Shown piece by piece: positions 32,630 through 41,942 of a stretch of DNA of 64,000 bases (positions within the stretch are counted from its first letter, which is position 1; every line of letters begins with the position of its first letter). The notes under the pieces are model-generated. The model saw only the letters and a list, made by a program, of their open reading frames with translations, did not search any database and was not told the origin of the DNA. The DNA lies in the NCBI RefSeq assembly GCF_003122325.1, contig NZ_QFBC01000001.1, positions 124,001 through 188,000 of the forward strand. The letters are read 5' to 3'. The position numbers were made by a program, and so were the translations under genes. The DNA is from Rhizobium album (GTDB taxonomy: Bacteria > Pseudomonadota > Alphaproteobacteria > Rhizobiales > Rhizobiaceae).

Positions 32630-34729
32630 TCAGCGCGTGAACGACTGCGCGTTGCCGGCATCGACATTGATGATGTTGCCGGTCGATTTTGCCGACATGT
32701 CGGATGCCAGGAAGAACACCGCCTCGGCGACATCTTCCGGATAGACGCCGAGCTTCAGCATCGAGCGCTTGCGGTAGTGCTCCTCCAGCTCGTCCGGGCT
32801 CATATTGTAGGCGGCGGCACGCTGCTCGCGCCATTCGCCGGTCCAGATCTTCGAGCCGCGCAGCACGGCGTCCGGGTTGACGGTGTTGACGCGGATGCCG
32901 AATTCCGCCCCTTCGAGCGCCAGGCAGCGGGCCAGATGGATTTCCGCCGCCTTGGCGGTGCAATAGGCCGACGCGTTGACCGAGGCGGCCAGTCCGTTCT
33001 TGGAGGCGATGAACACCATGTTGCCGCCGATCTTCTGCTGCTTCATCAGGCGGAAGGCCTGGCGCGAGACGAGGAAATAACCGGTCGCCAGAATGGAGAT
33101 GTTGCGGTTCCAGGTGGCGAGGTCCGTCTCGTCGAACGGCGAGGCCGACGAGATGCCGGCATTCGACACCAGGATGTCGATGCCGCCGAAGGCGGTCACG
33201 GCTTCGTCGAAGGCGCGGATCACCTGATCTTCCGATGTCACGTCCAGCATCACGCCCTCGGCCGCATCACGACCATGCACGCCACACAGCTCATCCTTGG
33301 CCGCGGCAAGCGCATCGGCATCGATGTCGGCGATGACGACGCAGGCGCCGTCGCGGATCAGCCGGTGCGCCGTCGCCTTGCCGATGCCGCCGGCGCCGCC
33401 GGTGACGAAGGCGACCTTGCCGGCCAGTGGCTTCGGCTTCGGCATGCGCTGCAGCTTGGCTTCTTCCAAGAGCCAGTATTCGATATCGAAGGCTTCCTGC
33501 TCCGGCAGCCCGACATAGGTGGAGACGGAGGAGGCGCCGCGCATCACATTGATGGCGTTGACATAGAACTCGCCGGAAATCCGTGCCGTCGCCTTGTCCT
33601 TGGCGAAGGTCAGCATGCCGACGCCGGGCACCAGATAGACCACGGCATTCGGATCACGGATAGCCGGGCTGTCGGCGCGTTTGCAGCGTTCGTAATAGGC
33701 GGCGTAATCCTTGCGGTAGGCGTCGAGCGCTGCCGGCAGGCCGGCGATGGTCGCTTCGACGTCCGGTTTCGCCGGATCGAAATCCACCACCAGCGGCCGG
33801 ATCTTCGTGCGCAGGAAGTGGTCGGGGCAACTGGTGCCGAGCGCGGCCAAGGCTTCCATCTCACGCGAGGAAACGAATTCCAGCACGGCGGGGCTATCGT
33901 CGAAATGGCCGAGCTTGCGCTCGTCGGCGCTGATCAGGCCGCGCAGCACCGGCATCAACTGGCGCGCCACGGCGCGGCGCTCGTCGGCCGGCAGCACCTT
34001 CACCTTGGGGCCACCGAAGACCTCGCCCTTGATTTCGCCTTCCAGCCAGTTGATCGCCTTGTTGATGATCTCGACCGTCGTTGCGTAGCATTCCTTGGCG
34101 GTGGCGCCCCAGGTGAACAGGCCGTGGCTTTCGAGGATCAGGCCGCGGGCGTTGGGGTTCTCTTTGCAGAATTTCTCCAGCCAGAGGCCAAGTTCGAAGC
34201 CCGGGCGTTTCCACGGCAACCAGCCGATATCGTTGCCGAAAATCGTCTGCGTCAACTCCTTGCTGTTCTTCGAGGCGGCGATGGCGATGATCGCGTCGGG
34301 ATGCATGTGGTCGACATGCTTCTTCGGCACGAAGGCATGCAGCGGCGTATCGATCGAGGCCGCGCGCGGATTGAGGTTGAAGGTGCAATGCGGCAGGTAG
34401 CCGACCATCTCGTCTTCGTGCTCAAGCCCGCGATAGAGGCCCTTCAGCGCTTCCAGCTTGTCCATGTAGAGCGTCGCGAAACCGTCGAGCTTGATGGTGC
34501 CGACGTCGCCGCCCGAACCCTTGACCCACAGCACCTCCACCGGCTGGCCGGTCAGCGGATCGCGCTCGGTCGCCTTTGCCGAGGTGTTGCCGCCGCCGTA
34601 ATTGGTGATGCGCTTGTCGGAGCCGAGGAGATTGGAACGATAGAGAAGCAGTTCCGCCTCGTTCTTGCCCGCCGCCTTGGCGTCATCCCACAAATCCGCA
34701 AGGTGCGAGCCCTGGTTTCCACTTGCCAT
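32630..34729 (-). CDS. rhaD: Bifunctional rhamnulose-1-phosphate aldolase/short-chain alcohol dehydrogenase
   Basis: A 699-residue fusion. Residues about 1-400 form a class II aldolase (NYGGGNTSAK, VKGSGGDVG, HVDHMHPDAIIAIAASKN, SHGLFTWG). Residues about 430-699 form an SDR (VTGGAGGIGKAT, SNAG, YCTAK). The aldolase splits rhamnulose-1-phosphate into dihydroxyacetone phosphate and L-lactaldehyde, and the SDR half oxidises or reduces the lactaldehyde. This fused RhaD is the rhizobial form. The ATG at 34729 has GGGAGGAT about 10 bases upstream; the frame upstream belongs to the operator region. It is divergent from rhaR. Confidence 0.92.
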   Translation of the reverse strand: MASGNQGSHLADLWDDAKAAGKNEAELLLYRSNLLGSDKRITNYGGGNTSAKATERDPLTGQPVEVLWVKGSGGDVGTIKLDGFATLYMDKLEALKGLYRGLEHEDEMVGYLPHCTFNLNPRAASIDTPLHAFVPKKHVDHMHPDAIIAIAASKNSKELTQTIFGNDIGWLPWKRPGFELGLWLEKFCKENPNARGLILESHGLFTWGATAKECYATTVEIINKAINWLEGEIKGEVFGGPKVKVLPADERRAVARQLMPVLRGLISADERKLGHFDDSPAVLEFVSSREMEALAALGTSCPDHFLRTKIRPLVVDFDPAKPDVEATIAGLPAALDAYRKDYAAYYERCKRADSPAIRDPNAVVYLVPGVGMLTFAKDKATARISGEFYVNAINVMRGASSVSTYVGLPEQEAFDIEYWLLEEAKLQRMPKPKPLAGKVAFVTGGAGGIGKATAHRLIRDGACVVIADIDADALAAAKDELCGVHGRDAAEGVMLDVTSEDQVIRAFDEAVTAFGGIDILVSNAGISSASPFDETDLATWNRNISILATGYFLVSRQAFRLMKQQKIGGNMVFIASKNGLAASVNASAYCTAKAAEIHLARCLALEGAEFGIRVNTVNPDAVLRGSKIWTGEWREQRAAAYNMSPDELEEHYRKRSMLKLGVYPEDVAEAVFFLASDMSAKSTGNIINVDAGNAQSFTR

Positions 34730-34806
34730 CGCTGAGATCCTCCCATGCGCGGACCGTTGGGCCGGTCCCGCTTTGCTTCGCTCAAATTCCATGGAAGAAC
34801 GGCGAT

Positions 34807-34879
34807 TGTCAATCACAAACGATCAAATTCGATCATGATGCGCTGCACAATGAAAAAATATGATTGTTTGTGATTGACA
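34807..34879. promoter_or_regulatory. rhaD-rhaR divergent operator-promoter
   Basis: An 18-base arm GTCAATCACAAACGATCA (34808-34825) matches the reverse complement of TGATTGTTTGTGATTGAC (34861-34878) with one mismatch. A perfect TTGACA -35 hexamer lies at the outer end of each arm (34874-34879 towards rhaR; 34807-34812 on the other strand towards rhaD). The layout suggests RhaR binds both arms and blocks both promoters. Confidence 0.7.
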
Positions 34880-34921
34880 CTGCGCGAAGATGATGGAAGC
34901 ATGACAGGCATTGGAGGAACC

Positions 34922-35728
34922 ATGCACGAAAAAGAACGCCATCGGATCATCATGTCCGCCATCCAGGGCAAGCCGGTCGTGACCGTTGCCGAGCTGGTGG
35001 AGCTGACGGAAAGCTCCGAAGCGACGATCCGCCGGGACATCGCGGCGCTGCACGTGCAGAAACGGCTGCGCCGGGTGCGCGGCGGGGCGGAGGCGCTGCA
35101 TCCGCCGCAGTTCGTCGGCCTGGCCGGTCGGCCCTTCAGCGTCAGCGAAACCATGCATGCGCGGGAAAAGCAGGCGATCGCCAAGGAGGCGGTGGCGCTG
35201 TGCGAGGACGGCGACCCGATCATCCTCAACGGCGGCACGACGACGTTCCAGATGGTGCATTTCCTGTCGAACCGGCGGATGCACATCTTCACCAACTCGT
35301 TTCCGATCGCCGAACATCTCCTGAAGAATTCCAAGAACACCATCATGCTCTCCGGCGGCGTGATCTATCGCGAGCAGAGCGTCATCCTCTCGCCTTTCGA
35401 AAATGACGTGACGCGCAATTTTTATGCGCGCCGCATGTTCATGGGGGCGCAGGGTCTCGGGCCTCTCGGATTGATGGAAACGGATCCGCTTTTGATCCAG
35501 GCCGAGCAGAAACTTATCGACCAGGCGGACGAACTCGTCGTGCTCGTCGATTCATCGAAATTCCGGCAGCGTTCCAGCCTCATCCTGTGTGGGCTGAAGC
35601 GCATCGCCACCGTCATCACAGATTCGGGCATCGAGGACAGGCATGCCTCGATGCTGGAAGAGGCCGGCGTTCAGCTGATCGTCGCCGAAACGCAAGGAAT
35701 GAGAGAGGAACAGCCGTCGATCGCCTGA
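34922..35728 (+). CDS. rhaR: DeoR-family rhamnose operon regulator
   Basis: A 268-residue DeoR-type regulator: an N-terminal helix-turn-helix (TVAELVELTESSEATIRRDIAALHVQ) and a C-terminal sugar-phosphate-sensing domain with the family pattern NGGTTTFQMVHFL, SGGVIYREQSVI and DSSKFRQRSSLILC. The ATG at 34922 is chosen because TTGGAGGAAC precedes it; in-frame ATGs at 34874 and 34901 lie in the promoter. In R. leguminosarum RhaR is the negative regulator of both rhamnose transcripts, and the same is expected here. It starts the rhaRSTPQK operon. Confidence 0.9.
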   Translation: MHEKERHRIIMSAIQGKPVVTVAELVELTESSEATIRRDIAALHVQKRLRRVRGGAEALHPPQFVGLAGRPFSVSETMHAREKQAIAKEAVALCEDGDPIILNGGTTTFQMVHFLSNRRMHIFTNSFPIAEHLLKNSKNTIMLSGGVIYREQSVILSPFENDVTRNFYARRMFMGAQGLGPLGLMETDPLLIQAEQKLIDQADELVVLVDSSKFRQRSSLILCGLKRIATVITDSGIEDRHASMLEEAGVQLIVAETQGMREEQPSIA

Positions 35729-35773
35729 GGAGTGGGTGCCGACGGTCTTTGAACAACAAAGGGAGGAACGGAC

Positions 35774-36763
35774 ATGAAGATTTTGAAGACGCTGCTGGTG
35801 ACGGCAGCCATTTCCACGGCGCTGATGGCCAACATGGCGCATGCGGAAAACAAGAAGATCGCCCTCGTCGTCAAGGCGCTCGGCATCGGCTTCTTCGAAG
35901 CGGCCAACAAGGGCGCCCAGGAAGCTGCGAAGGAACTCGGCGACGTCGAGATCATCTACACCGGCCCGACGACCACGACGGCCGAAGGCCAGATCGAAGT
36001 GATCAACGCGCTGATCGCCCAGAAGGTCGATGCCATCGCCGTGTCCGCCAACGATACGGATGCCCTGGTGCCGGCGCTGAAGAAGGCCCAGGATCGCGGC
36101 ATCAAGGTGATCTCGTGGGATTCCGGCGTCGCCAAGGATGGCCGCGCCCTGCATCTCAACCCGTCGTCCAGCCCGCTGATCGGCAACATGATCATCAAGC
36201 TCGCCGCCGACAACCTGCCGGAAGGCGGTGATGTCGCGGTTCTTTCGGCAACCGCTACCTCGACCAACCAGAACGTCTGGATCGAGGAAATGACCAAGGT
36301 GCTGCCGAACTACAAGGGCATCAACGTCGTCGCCACAGTCTATGGTGACGACCTCGCCGACAAGTCCTACCGCGAAACGCAGGGCCTCATCCAGAAGTAC
36401 CCGAACCTGAAGGCGATCATCGCACCGACCTCCGTCGGCATCGTCGCTGCGGCGCAGGCCGTCACCGACGCCGGCAAGATCGGCCAGATCAACGTCACCG
36501 GCCTCGGCCTGCCTTCTGAAATGGCGGCGCATGTGAAGTCTGGCGCGTCAAAATCCTTCGCCATCTGGAACCCGATCGACCTCGGCTATTCGGCTGCCAT
36601 GCTCTCCTACGACCTGATCAACGGTGCCGAGGCCAAGCCGGGCGCGGAACTCAAGATGGGCCGCATGGGCACGCTGAAACTCGACGACAACAATGAAGGC
36701 GCCATGGCCGACCCCTTCATCTATGATGCTTCGAACGTCGAAGAATTCGCCAAGATCTTCTGA
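35774..36763 (+). CDS. rhaS: Rhamnose ABC importer periplasmic binding protein
   Basis: A 329-residue periplasmic type 1 binding protein with a signal peptide (LKTLLVTAAISTALMANMAHA). The mature start NKKIALVVKALGIGFFEAANKG and VINALIAQKVDAIAVSANDTDAL are typical of the rhamnose/ribose-binding family. The ATG at 35774 has GGGAGGA 6 bases upstream. It follows rhaR by 45 bases and delivers L-rhamnose to RhaPQ/RhaT. A 254-base gap containing a dispersed repeat separates it from rhaT. Confidence 0.92.
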   Translation: MKILKTLLVTAAISTALMANMAHAENKKIALVVKALGIGFFEAANKGAQEAAKELGDVEIIYTGPTTTTAEGQIEVINALIAQKVDAIAVSANDTDALVPALKKAQDRGIKVISWDSGVAKDGRALHLNPSSSPLIGNMIIKLAADNLPEGGDVAVLSATATSTNQNVWIEEMTKVLPNYKGINVVATVYGDDLADKSYRETQGLIQKYPNLKAIIAPTSVGIVAAAQAVTDAGKIGQINVTGLGLPSEMAAHVKSGASKSFAIWNPIDLGYSAAMLSYDLINGAEAKPGAELKMGRMGTLKLDDNNEGAMADPFIYDASNVEEFAKIF

Positions 36764-36789
36764 TTTTGAAGTTGGCGGGTGGGGGGTGT

Positions 36790-36948
36790 CCCTCACCCGA
36801 ACCCTCTCCCCGCTGGGGGGAGAGACGATGAGTATGCCGAACCCACGTCCTCCATCGCATCGTTGACGATGGTCTCAAAGCCGTGCCGCGAGTTCCTTCT
36901 CCCCGTCACGACGGGGAGAAGGGTCCGAAGGACGCAGGCGGATGAGGG
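36790..36948. repeat. MITE-like rhizobial intergenic repeat between rhaS and rhaT
   Basis: A 159-base unit with terminal inverted repeats CCCTCACCCG and CGGATGAGGG (one mismatch) and two internal hairpins, CTCTCCCC/GGGGAGAG (36804-36824) and TTCTCCCCGTC/GACGGGGAGAA (36897-36920). This type of unit is scattered in Rhizobium/Agrobacterium intergenic DNA. It sits inside the operon and may reduce read-through into rhaT or stabilise the rhaS message. Confidence 0.7.
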
Positions 36949-37017
36949 GCAAGAGCACTCTCAACAGTCATTGCCGTGCAAACTCGGCACTCCATACTAA
37001 ACCAACGGACTCGACCA

Positions 37018-38553
37018 TTGCTGCACGACACCACCACATCGCGGATCGCGCCCGCCATCACGCTCGAGGGGATCTCGAAATCCTTTCCCGGCGTTCGCGC
37101 TTTGTCGGATGTGTCGCTGACGCTGTATCCCGGCAGCGTCACCGCTCTGGTGGGAGAAAACGGCGCCGGCAAGTCGACGCTGGTCAAGATCCTCACCGGC
37201 ATCTACAAGCCGGATGGCGGTAGCATCCGCATCAACGGCACGGCCGTTTCTTTCCCCACCGCACACGCCGCCTCCAAGGCCGGCGTCACCGCCATCCATC
37301 AGGAAACGGTGCTGTTCGACGATCTGTCGGTGGCGGAAAACATCTTCATCGGCCACGCGCCGAAAACGCGTTTCGGCTTCGTCGACTGGGCTTTCGTTAA
37401 TGAAAAGGCCCGCGCCCTGCTGAAGGAAATCGGCGCCGACATCGATCCGTCGATCCGCCTACGCGATCTCGGCATCGCCAACCGCCATCTGGTGGCGATT
37501 GCCCGTGCCCTGTCGATCGATGCGCAGGTCGTGATCATGGACGAGCCGACAGCGGCGCTGTCGCACAAGGAAATCCATGAACTCTCCGAGCTTGTCGAAA
37601 AGCTGAAAGCCGCCGGCAAGGCGATCCTGTTCATCAGCCACAAGTTCGACGAGATCTTTCGGATTGCCGATCGCTACACCGTCTTCCGCGACGGCCGGAT
37701 GGTGGGTGAGGGGCTGATTTCGCAAACCACCGAAGACCAGCTGGTGCGCATGATGGTCGGCCGCGACGTCGGTCAGGTGTTTCCCAAGAAGCAGGCCGAA
37801 ATCGGCGAACCGGTGCTTACCGTTGCCGGCTACCGCCACCCGACGGAATTCGAGGACATCAATTTCGAGCTGCGCCGCGGCGAGATTCTGGGCTTCTACG
37901 GACTTGTCGGCGCCGGACGCTCCGAATTCATGCAATCGCTGTTCGGTGTCACCAAACCGTCCGCCGGCGCGGTGCGGATCGACGGCAACATCGCCGTCAT
38001 CCGCACCCCCTCGGAAGCGATCGCGCAGGGCATCGTCTACGTGCCGGAAGAGCGCGGCCGCCAGGGCGCCGTCATCGGCCTGCCGATCTTCCAGAACGTC
38101 ACGCTGCCGTCGCTCGGCCAGGTCTCCCGCAAGGGCTTTTTGCGCATGGCGCGCGAATTTGCGCTGGCGCGGGAATATACCGCGCGGCTCGACCTGCGTG
38201 CCGCCTCGCTGGACCAGGATGTCGGCACGCTGTCGGGCGGCAACCAGCAGAAGGTGGTCATCGCCAAGTGGCTGGCCACCAAGCCGAAGGTCATCATCCT
38301 CGATGAGCCGACCAAGGGTATCGACATCGGTTCCAAGGCTGCGGTGCATGCCTTCATGAGCGAACTGGCGGCCGAAGGCCTCAGCGTCATCATGGTGTCT
38401 TCGGAAATTCCTGAGATCATCGGCATGGCCGATCGTGTCATCGTCATGCGCGAAGGCCGGATCGTCGGCCGTTTCGAACGCGAAGAATTGACCGCCGAAC
38501 GGCTGGTGCGCGCTGCCGCCGGCATCGGCGCGGTGCCGGGGGAGGGCGCCTGA
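37018..38553 (+). CDS. rhaT: Rhamnose ABC importer ATP-binding protein (double NBD)
   Basis: A 511-residue ATPase with two nucleotide-binding domains in tandem, as in RbsA. Domain 1 has Walker A GENGAGKST and Walker B VVIMDEPTAAL. Domain 2 has a degenerate P-loop (GLVGAGRSE), signature LSGGNQQK and Walker B VIILDEPTKGID. The start is uncertain: TTG 37018 (LLHDTTTSRIAP) fits the usual N-terminus, whereas a GTG at 36976 is closer to the repeat element; neither has a strong Shine-Dalgarno sequence. Its stop overlaps the rhaP start by one base (TGATG). Confidence 0.88.
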   Translation: MLHDTTTSRIAPAITLEGISKSFPGVRALSDVSLTLYPGSVTALVGENGAGKSTLVKILTGIYKPDGGSIRINGTAVSFPTAHAASKAGVTAIHQETVLFDDLSVAENIFIGHAPKTRFGFVDWAFVNEKARALLKEIGADIDPSIRLRDLGIANRHLVAIARALSIDAQVVIMDEPTAALSHKEIHELSELVEKLKAAGKAILFISHKFDEIFRIADRYTVFRDGRMVGEGLISQTTEDQLVRMMVGRDVGQVFPKKQAEIGEPVLTVAGYRHPTEFEDINFELRRGEILGFYGLVGAGRSEFMQSLFGVTKPSAGAVRIDGNIAVIRTPSEAIAQGIVYVPEERGRQGAVIGLPIFQNVTLPSLGQVSRKGFLRMAREFALAREYTARLDLRAASLDQDVGTLSGGNQQKVVIAKWLATKPKVIILDEPTKGIDIGSKAAVHAFMSELAAEGLSVIMVSSEIPEIIGMADRVIVMREGRIVGRFEREELTAERLVRAAAGIGAVPGEGA

Positions 38554-39536
38554 TGCTCACCATGTTTTTGCGCAGCCGCGAATTGTTGCTCCTGGTGGCG
38601 ATTGCAGCACTGCTCGTCGTCGTCACCTGGCGCTTTCCGGGGTTCATCACCCTCGCCAATCTCGCCAATGTCTATAATGACACGTCGATCCTGATCATCC
38701 TGGCGCTCGGCCAGATGGTCGTCATCCTGACGCGCTGCATCGACCTGTCGATGGCCGCCAACCTGGCGCTCTGCGGCATGGTCGCGGCGATGCTGAATTT
38801 TTACGTGCCCGGCCTGCCGGTGCTGCTGCTGGTGCTGATCGCCGTCGTGCTCGGCACCGCGCTCGGCGCCATCAACGGCCTGCTGGTCTGGAAGCTCGAC
38901 ATTCCGCCGATCGTCGTCACCTTGGGCACCATGACCATCTTCCGCGGCACCATCTTCCTGCTCAGCGGCGGCGCCTGGATCAACGCCCACCAGATGAGCG
39001 ACCTGTTCAAGAGCCTGCCGCGCGGTATCGTCGCCGGCATGCCGGTGCTGTCCTGGCTGTCGCTGGCGGTGATCATTGCCATGCTGGTGGTCATGCGCCG
39101 CACGCCGACCGGCCGCGCCTTTTATGCCGTCGGCGGCAATCCGCATGCGGCCGTCTATACCGGCCTCGATGTCGGTTACACCCGTTTCAAGGCCTATTGC
39201 CTGTCGGGCGGTTTTGCCGGGCTTGCCGGTTATCTCTGGGTATCGCGTTATGCCGTCGCTTATGTCGATATCGCCGCCGGCTTCGAGCTGGATGTCGTCG
39301 CCGCCTGCGTCATCGGCGGCATTTCGATCGCCGGCGGTGTCGGCACCGTGCCGGGGGCGGTGCTCGGCGCACTGTTCCTCGGCATCATCAAGAACGCCCT
39401 GCCGGTGGTGAACATCTCGCCTTTCGCCCAGATGGCGATTTCGGGCACGGTGATCATCATCGCCGTCGCCGTCAACGCCCGGGCGGAACGGCGCAAGGGC
39501 AGGGTCATCCTCAAGCGCGCGGAGCATGTGGCATGA
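38553..39536 (+). CDS. rhaP: Rhamnose ABC importer permease RhaP
   Basis: A 327-residue CUT2 permease with 8-10 transmembrane segments. It carries ILTRCIDLSMAANLAL (the family GGIDLSVGS-like motif), INGLLVWKLDIPPIVVTLG and AACVIGGISIAGGVGTVPG. It forms the rhamnose channel with RhaQ and overlaps rhaQ by 4 bases (ATGA). Confidence 0.9.
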   Translation: MLTMFLRSRELLLLVAIAALLVVVTWRFPGFITLANLANVYNDTSILIILALGQMVVILTRCIDLSMAANLALCGMVAAMLNFYVPGLPVLLLVLIAVVLGTALGAINGLLVWKLDIPPIVVTLGTMTIFRGTIFLLSGGAWINAHQMSDLFKSLPRGIVAGMPVLSWLSLAVIIAMLVVMRRTPTGRAFYAVGGNPHAAVYTGLDVGYTRFKAYCLSGGFAGLAGYLWVSRYAVAYVDIAAGFELDVVAACVIGGISIAGGVGTVPGAVLGALFLGIIKNALPVVNISPFAQMAISGTVIIIAVAVNARAERRKGRVILKRAEHVA

Positions 39537-40546
39537 TCAGCGTCGAACAGACAGCCCGTTATGTTCCCGATCGGCTGAAAAGCCCGGCAGCCCGTTGGGT
39601 GAAAAGCTGGGAAAGCCTGCTGATCGTCGTGGCGCTGGCGATCTTCATCACCAACTCCTTCGCCTCTCCATATTTCCTCGATCCTTGGAACCTCTCCGAC
39701 GCGTCGTTCAATTTTACCGAAAAGGCGCTGATCGCCTTCGCCATGGCGCTGGTGATCATTTCCGGCGAAATCGACCTCTCGGTCGCCGCCATCATCGCGC
39801 TCACCTCGACGGCCATGGGCTATGCGGCACAGGCCGGCTTCGATACGCCGATGCTGGTGGCGATCGGCCTTGCCACCGGCCTTGGCTGCGGCGCGATCAA
39901 CGGGCTGCTGGTCACCGGCCTCGGCCTGCCGTCGATCGTCGTCACCATAGGTACCATGAGCCTGTTTCGCGGCACCTCCTTCATCATCCTCGGCGACCAG
40001 GCGTTCACCAGCTATCCCGCAAGCTTCGCCTATTTCGGCCAGGGTTATGTCTGGTGGGTGTTTTCCTTCGAACTGGCGCTGTTCGTCGTTGCGGCGATTG
40101 TTTACGGCCTGCTGCTGCACAAGACGAATTTCGGCCGCGCCGTCTATGCGATCGGCAACAATGCGACGGCGGCACTTTTCTCCGGCATCCGCGTCGGCCG
40201 CATAAAATTCATCCTGTTCCTGCTGACCGGCCTGATGGCGGGCATGGCGTCGATCTGCCTGACGTCGCGGCTCGGCTCGACCCGCCCGTCGATTGCGCTC
40301 GGCTGGGAACTGGAAGTGGTCACCATGGTCGTTCTCGGCGGCGTCAACATCCTCGGCGGTTCCGGCTCCATCCCCGGCGTCGTCCTGGCGGCGCTGATCA
40401 TGGGCATGGTCACCTTCGGTTTCGGCCTGCTCAACGTGCCGGGCATCGTCATGTCGATCTTCATCGGCCTGCTTCTGATCCTCGTCATCGCCCTGCCAAT
40501 CGTCTACGGACGGTTGAGCCGTCGCTGGGCCAGGAGCGCGGCCTGA
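39533..40546 (+). CDS. rhaQ: Rhamnose ABC importer permease RhaQ
   Basis: A 337-residue CUT2 permease paralogous to RhaP: IISGEIDLSVAAIIAL, INGLLVTGLGLPSIVVTIG and VVLGGVNILGGSGSIPG. The ATG at 39533 overlaps the rhaP stop, indicating coupled translation; the open frame to its left is inside rhaP. The next gene, rhaK, starts only 4 bases after its stop, leaving no room for rhaU. Confidence 0.9.
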   Translation: MISVEQTARYVPDRLKSPAARWVKSWESLLIVVALAIFITNSFASPYFLDPWNLSDASFNFTEKALIAFAMALVIISGEIDLSVAAIIALTSTAMGYAAQAGFDTPMLVAIGLATGLGCGAINGLLVTGLGLPSIVVTIGTMSLFRGTSFIILGDQAFTSYPASFAYFGQGYVWWVFSFELALFVVAAIVYGLLLHKTNFGRAVYAIGNNATAALFSGIRVGRIKFILFLLTGLMAGMASICLTSRLGSTRPSIALGWELEVVTMVVLGGVNILGGSGSIPGVVLAALIMGMVTFGFGLLNVPGIVMSIFIGLLLILVIALPIVYGRLSRRWARSAA

Positions 40547-40549
40547 GCC

Positions 40550-41935
40550 ATGCAGAACATTTCCCGCGTCGCCGTCATCGATATCGGCAAGACCAATGCC
40601 AAGGTGGTGCTGTTCGACCTCGCCACGTCGAGCGAAGTCGCTGCCCGCACCGTTCCCAACCGTGTCCTCGACACCGCGCCCTATCCGCATTTCGATACGG
40701 AGGCATTGTGGACCTTCATCCTTTCGGCGCTGAAGGAACTTCATGCGGAACGCGGCTTCGAGGCGATCTCGATCACAGCCCACGGCGCGACGATCGTCGT
40801 GCTCGACGGCAAGGGTGAGCTTGCCCTGCCGGTGCTGGATTATGAGCATGCCGGCCCAGATGACCTCGCCGCCGAATACGACGCGATCCGGCCGCCCTTT
40901 GCCGAAACCGGCTCGGCCCGCCTGCCGGGCGGCCTCAATGTCGGCGCGCAGCTCTTCTGGCAGAAACAGCGTTTTGCCGATCTCTTCGACCAGGTCGAGA
41001 CCATCATCGCTTATCCGCAATATTGGGCCTTTCGCCTGACGGGCGTGCTCGCCAACGAAATCACCTCGATTGCCTGCCACACCGATCTCTGGGCGCCGTG
41101 GAAGAACGACTACTCGACGCTGACGGATGCCATGGGCTGGCGACGGAAAATGCCGCCGATGTGCAAGGCGGACGAGGTGCTCGGCACCCTCCGACCCGAC
41201 GTCGCCGCCGCGACCGGCCTGCCGGCCGACATGCCCGTCTATTGCGGCCTGCACGATTCGAACGCGTCCCTGCTGCCGCATCTCTGGGCGAGCGAACCGC
41301 CCTTCGCGGTGGTCTCGACCGGCACCTGGGTGGTGATGCTGGCGCCCGGCGCCCGGCCGGTCTCGCTCGACGAACATCGCGATACGCTGGTCAATGTCAG
41401 TGCGCTGGGCCAGCCGGTCCCCTCGGCGCGCTTCATGGGCGGCCGCGCCTTCCAGTTTCTCGCCCCTGCCGGCGACGTGGAAATCCTGCCGGCGGACCGG
41501 AAACGGGTGCTGGAGGAGCCGGTGTTCTTCCTGCCGTCGCTGCCGGAAGGGTCCGGGCCTTTCCCGCATCGTCATGGCGGCTGGTCATGCGAAGAAGGCA
41601 GCCTGTCGCCCGGCGCCCGTCTTCTGGCGGTTTCTTATTATCTGGCGCTGATGACGGCAACCAGCCTCGACCTCATCGGTGCCGAAGGCGATATCGTCGT
41701 CGAAGGGCCGTTCGCCGCCAATCCGTCCTATCTCGACATGCTGGCGGCAGCGACCGGCCGTCCGGTTCGCCTGAGCGCGGGGACGACGGGTACGAGCCTC
41801 GGCACGGCCGGCCTGGTGTTGCGGGACAAGCATGAGATCGCGCCGCGCACCCGGATCTGGACCGCCGATGCCGATGCGGCGCTGGCCGCCTATGCAGCTG
41901 CCTGGAGAGCCGCGGTGGCGGCACAATCGGAATAA
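40550..41935 (+). CDS. rhaK: FGGY-family L-rhamnulokinase
   Basis: A 461-residue FGGY carbohydrate kinase that phosphorylates L-rhamnulose to rhamnulose-1-phosphate. N-terminal phosphate-binding motif AVIDIGKTNAKVVLFD, ITAHGATIVV and VLDYEHAG; middle region GLHDSNASLLPHL with the catalytic Asp; C-terminal VEGPFAANPSYLDML and TGTSLGTAGL. In R. leguminosarum RhaK is also needed for rhamnose uptake by the RhaSTPQ importer, so it may contact the transporter. Last gene of the operon, followed by a perfect terminator. Confidence 0.9.
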   Translation: MQNISRVAVIDIGKTNAKVVLFDLATSSEVAARTVPNRVLDTAPYPHFDTEALWTFILSALKELHAERGFEAISITAHGATIVVLDGKGELALPVLDYEHAGPDDLAAEYDAIRPPFAETGSARLPGGLNVGAQLFWQKQRFADLFDQVETIIAYPQYWAFRLTGVLANEITSIACHTDLWAPWKNDYSTLTDAMGWRRKMPPMCKADEVLGTLRPDVAAATGLPADMPVYCGLHDSNASLLPHLWASEPPFAVVSTGTWVVMLAPGARPVSLDEHRDTLVNVSALGQPVPSARFMGGRAFQFLAPAGDVEILPADRKRVLEEPVFFLPSLPEGSGPFPHRHGGWSCEEGSLSPGARLLAVSYYLALMTATSLDLIGAEGDIVVEGPFAANPSYLDMLAAATGRPVRLSAGTTGTSLGTAGLVLRDKHEIAPRTRIWTADADAALAAYAAAWRAAVAAQSE

Positions 41936-41942
41936 TCAAAAG

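Noticed and set aside
39260-41575. Long minus-strand open frame across rhaP, rhaQ and rhaK
   Set aside because: It is highly charged with no recognisable fold; three well-supported genes occupy the other strand.
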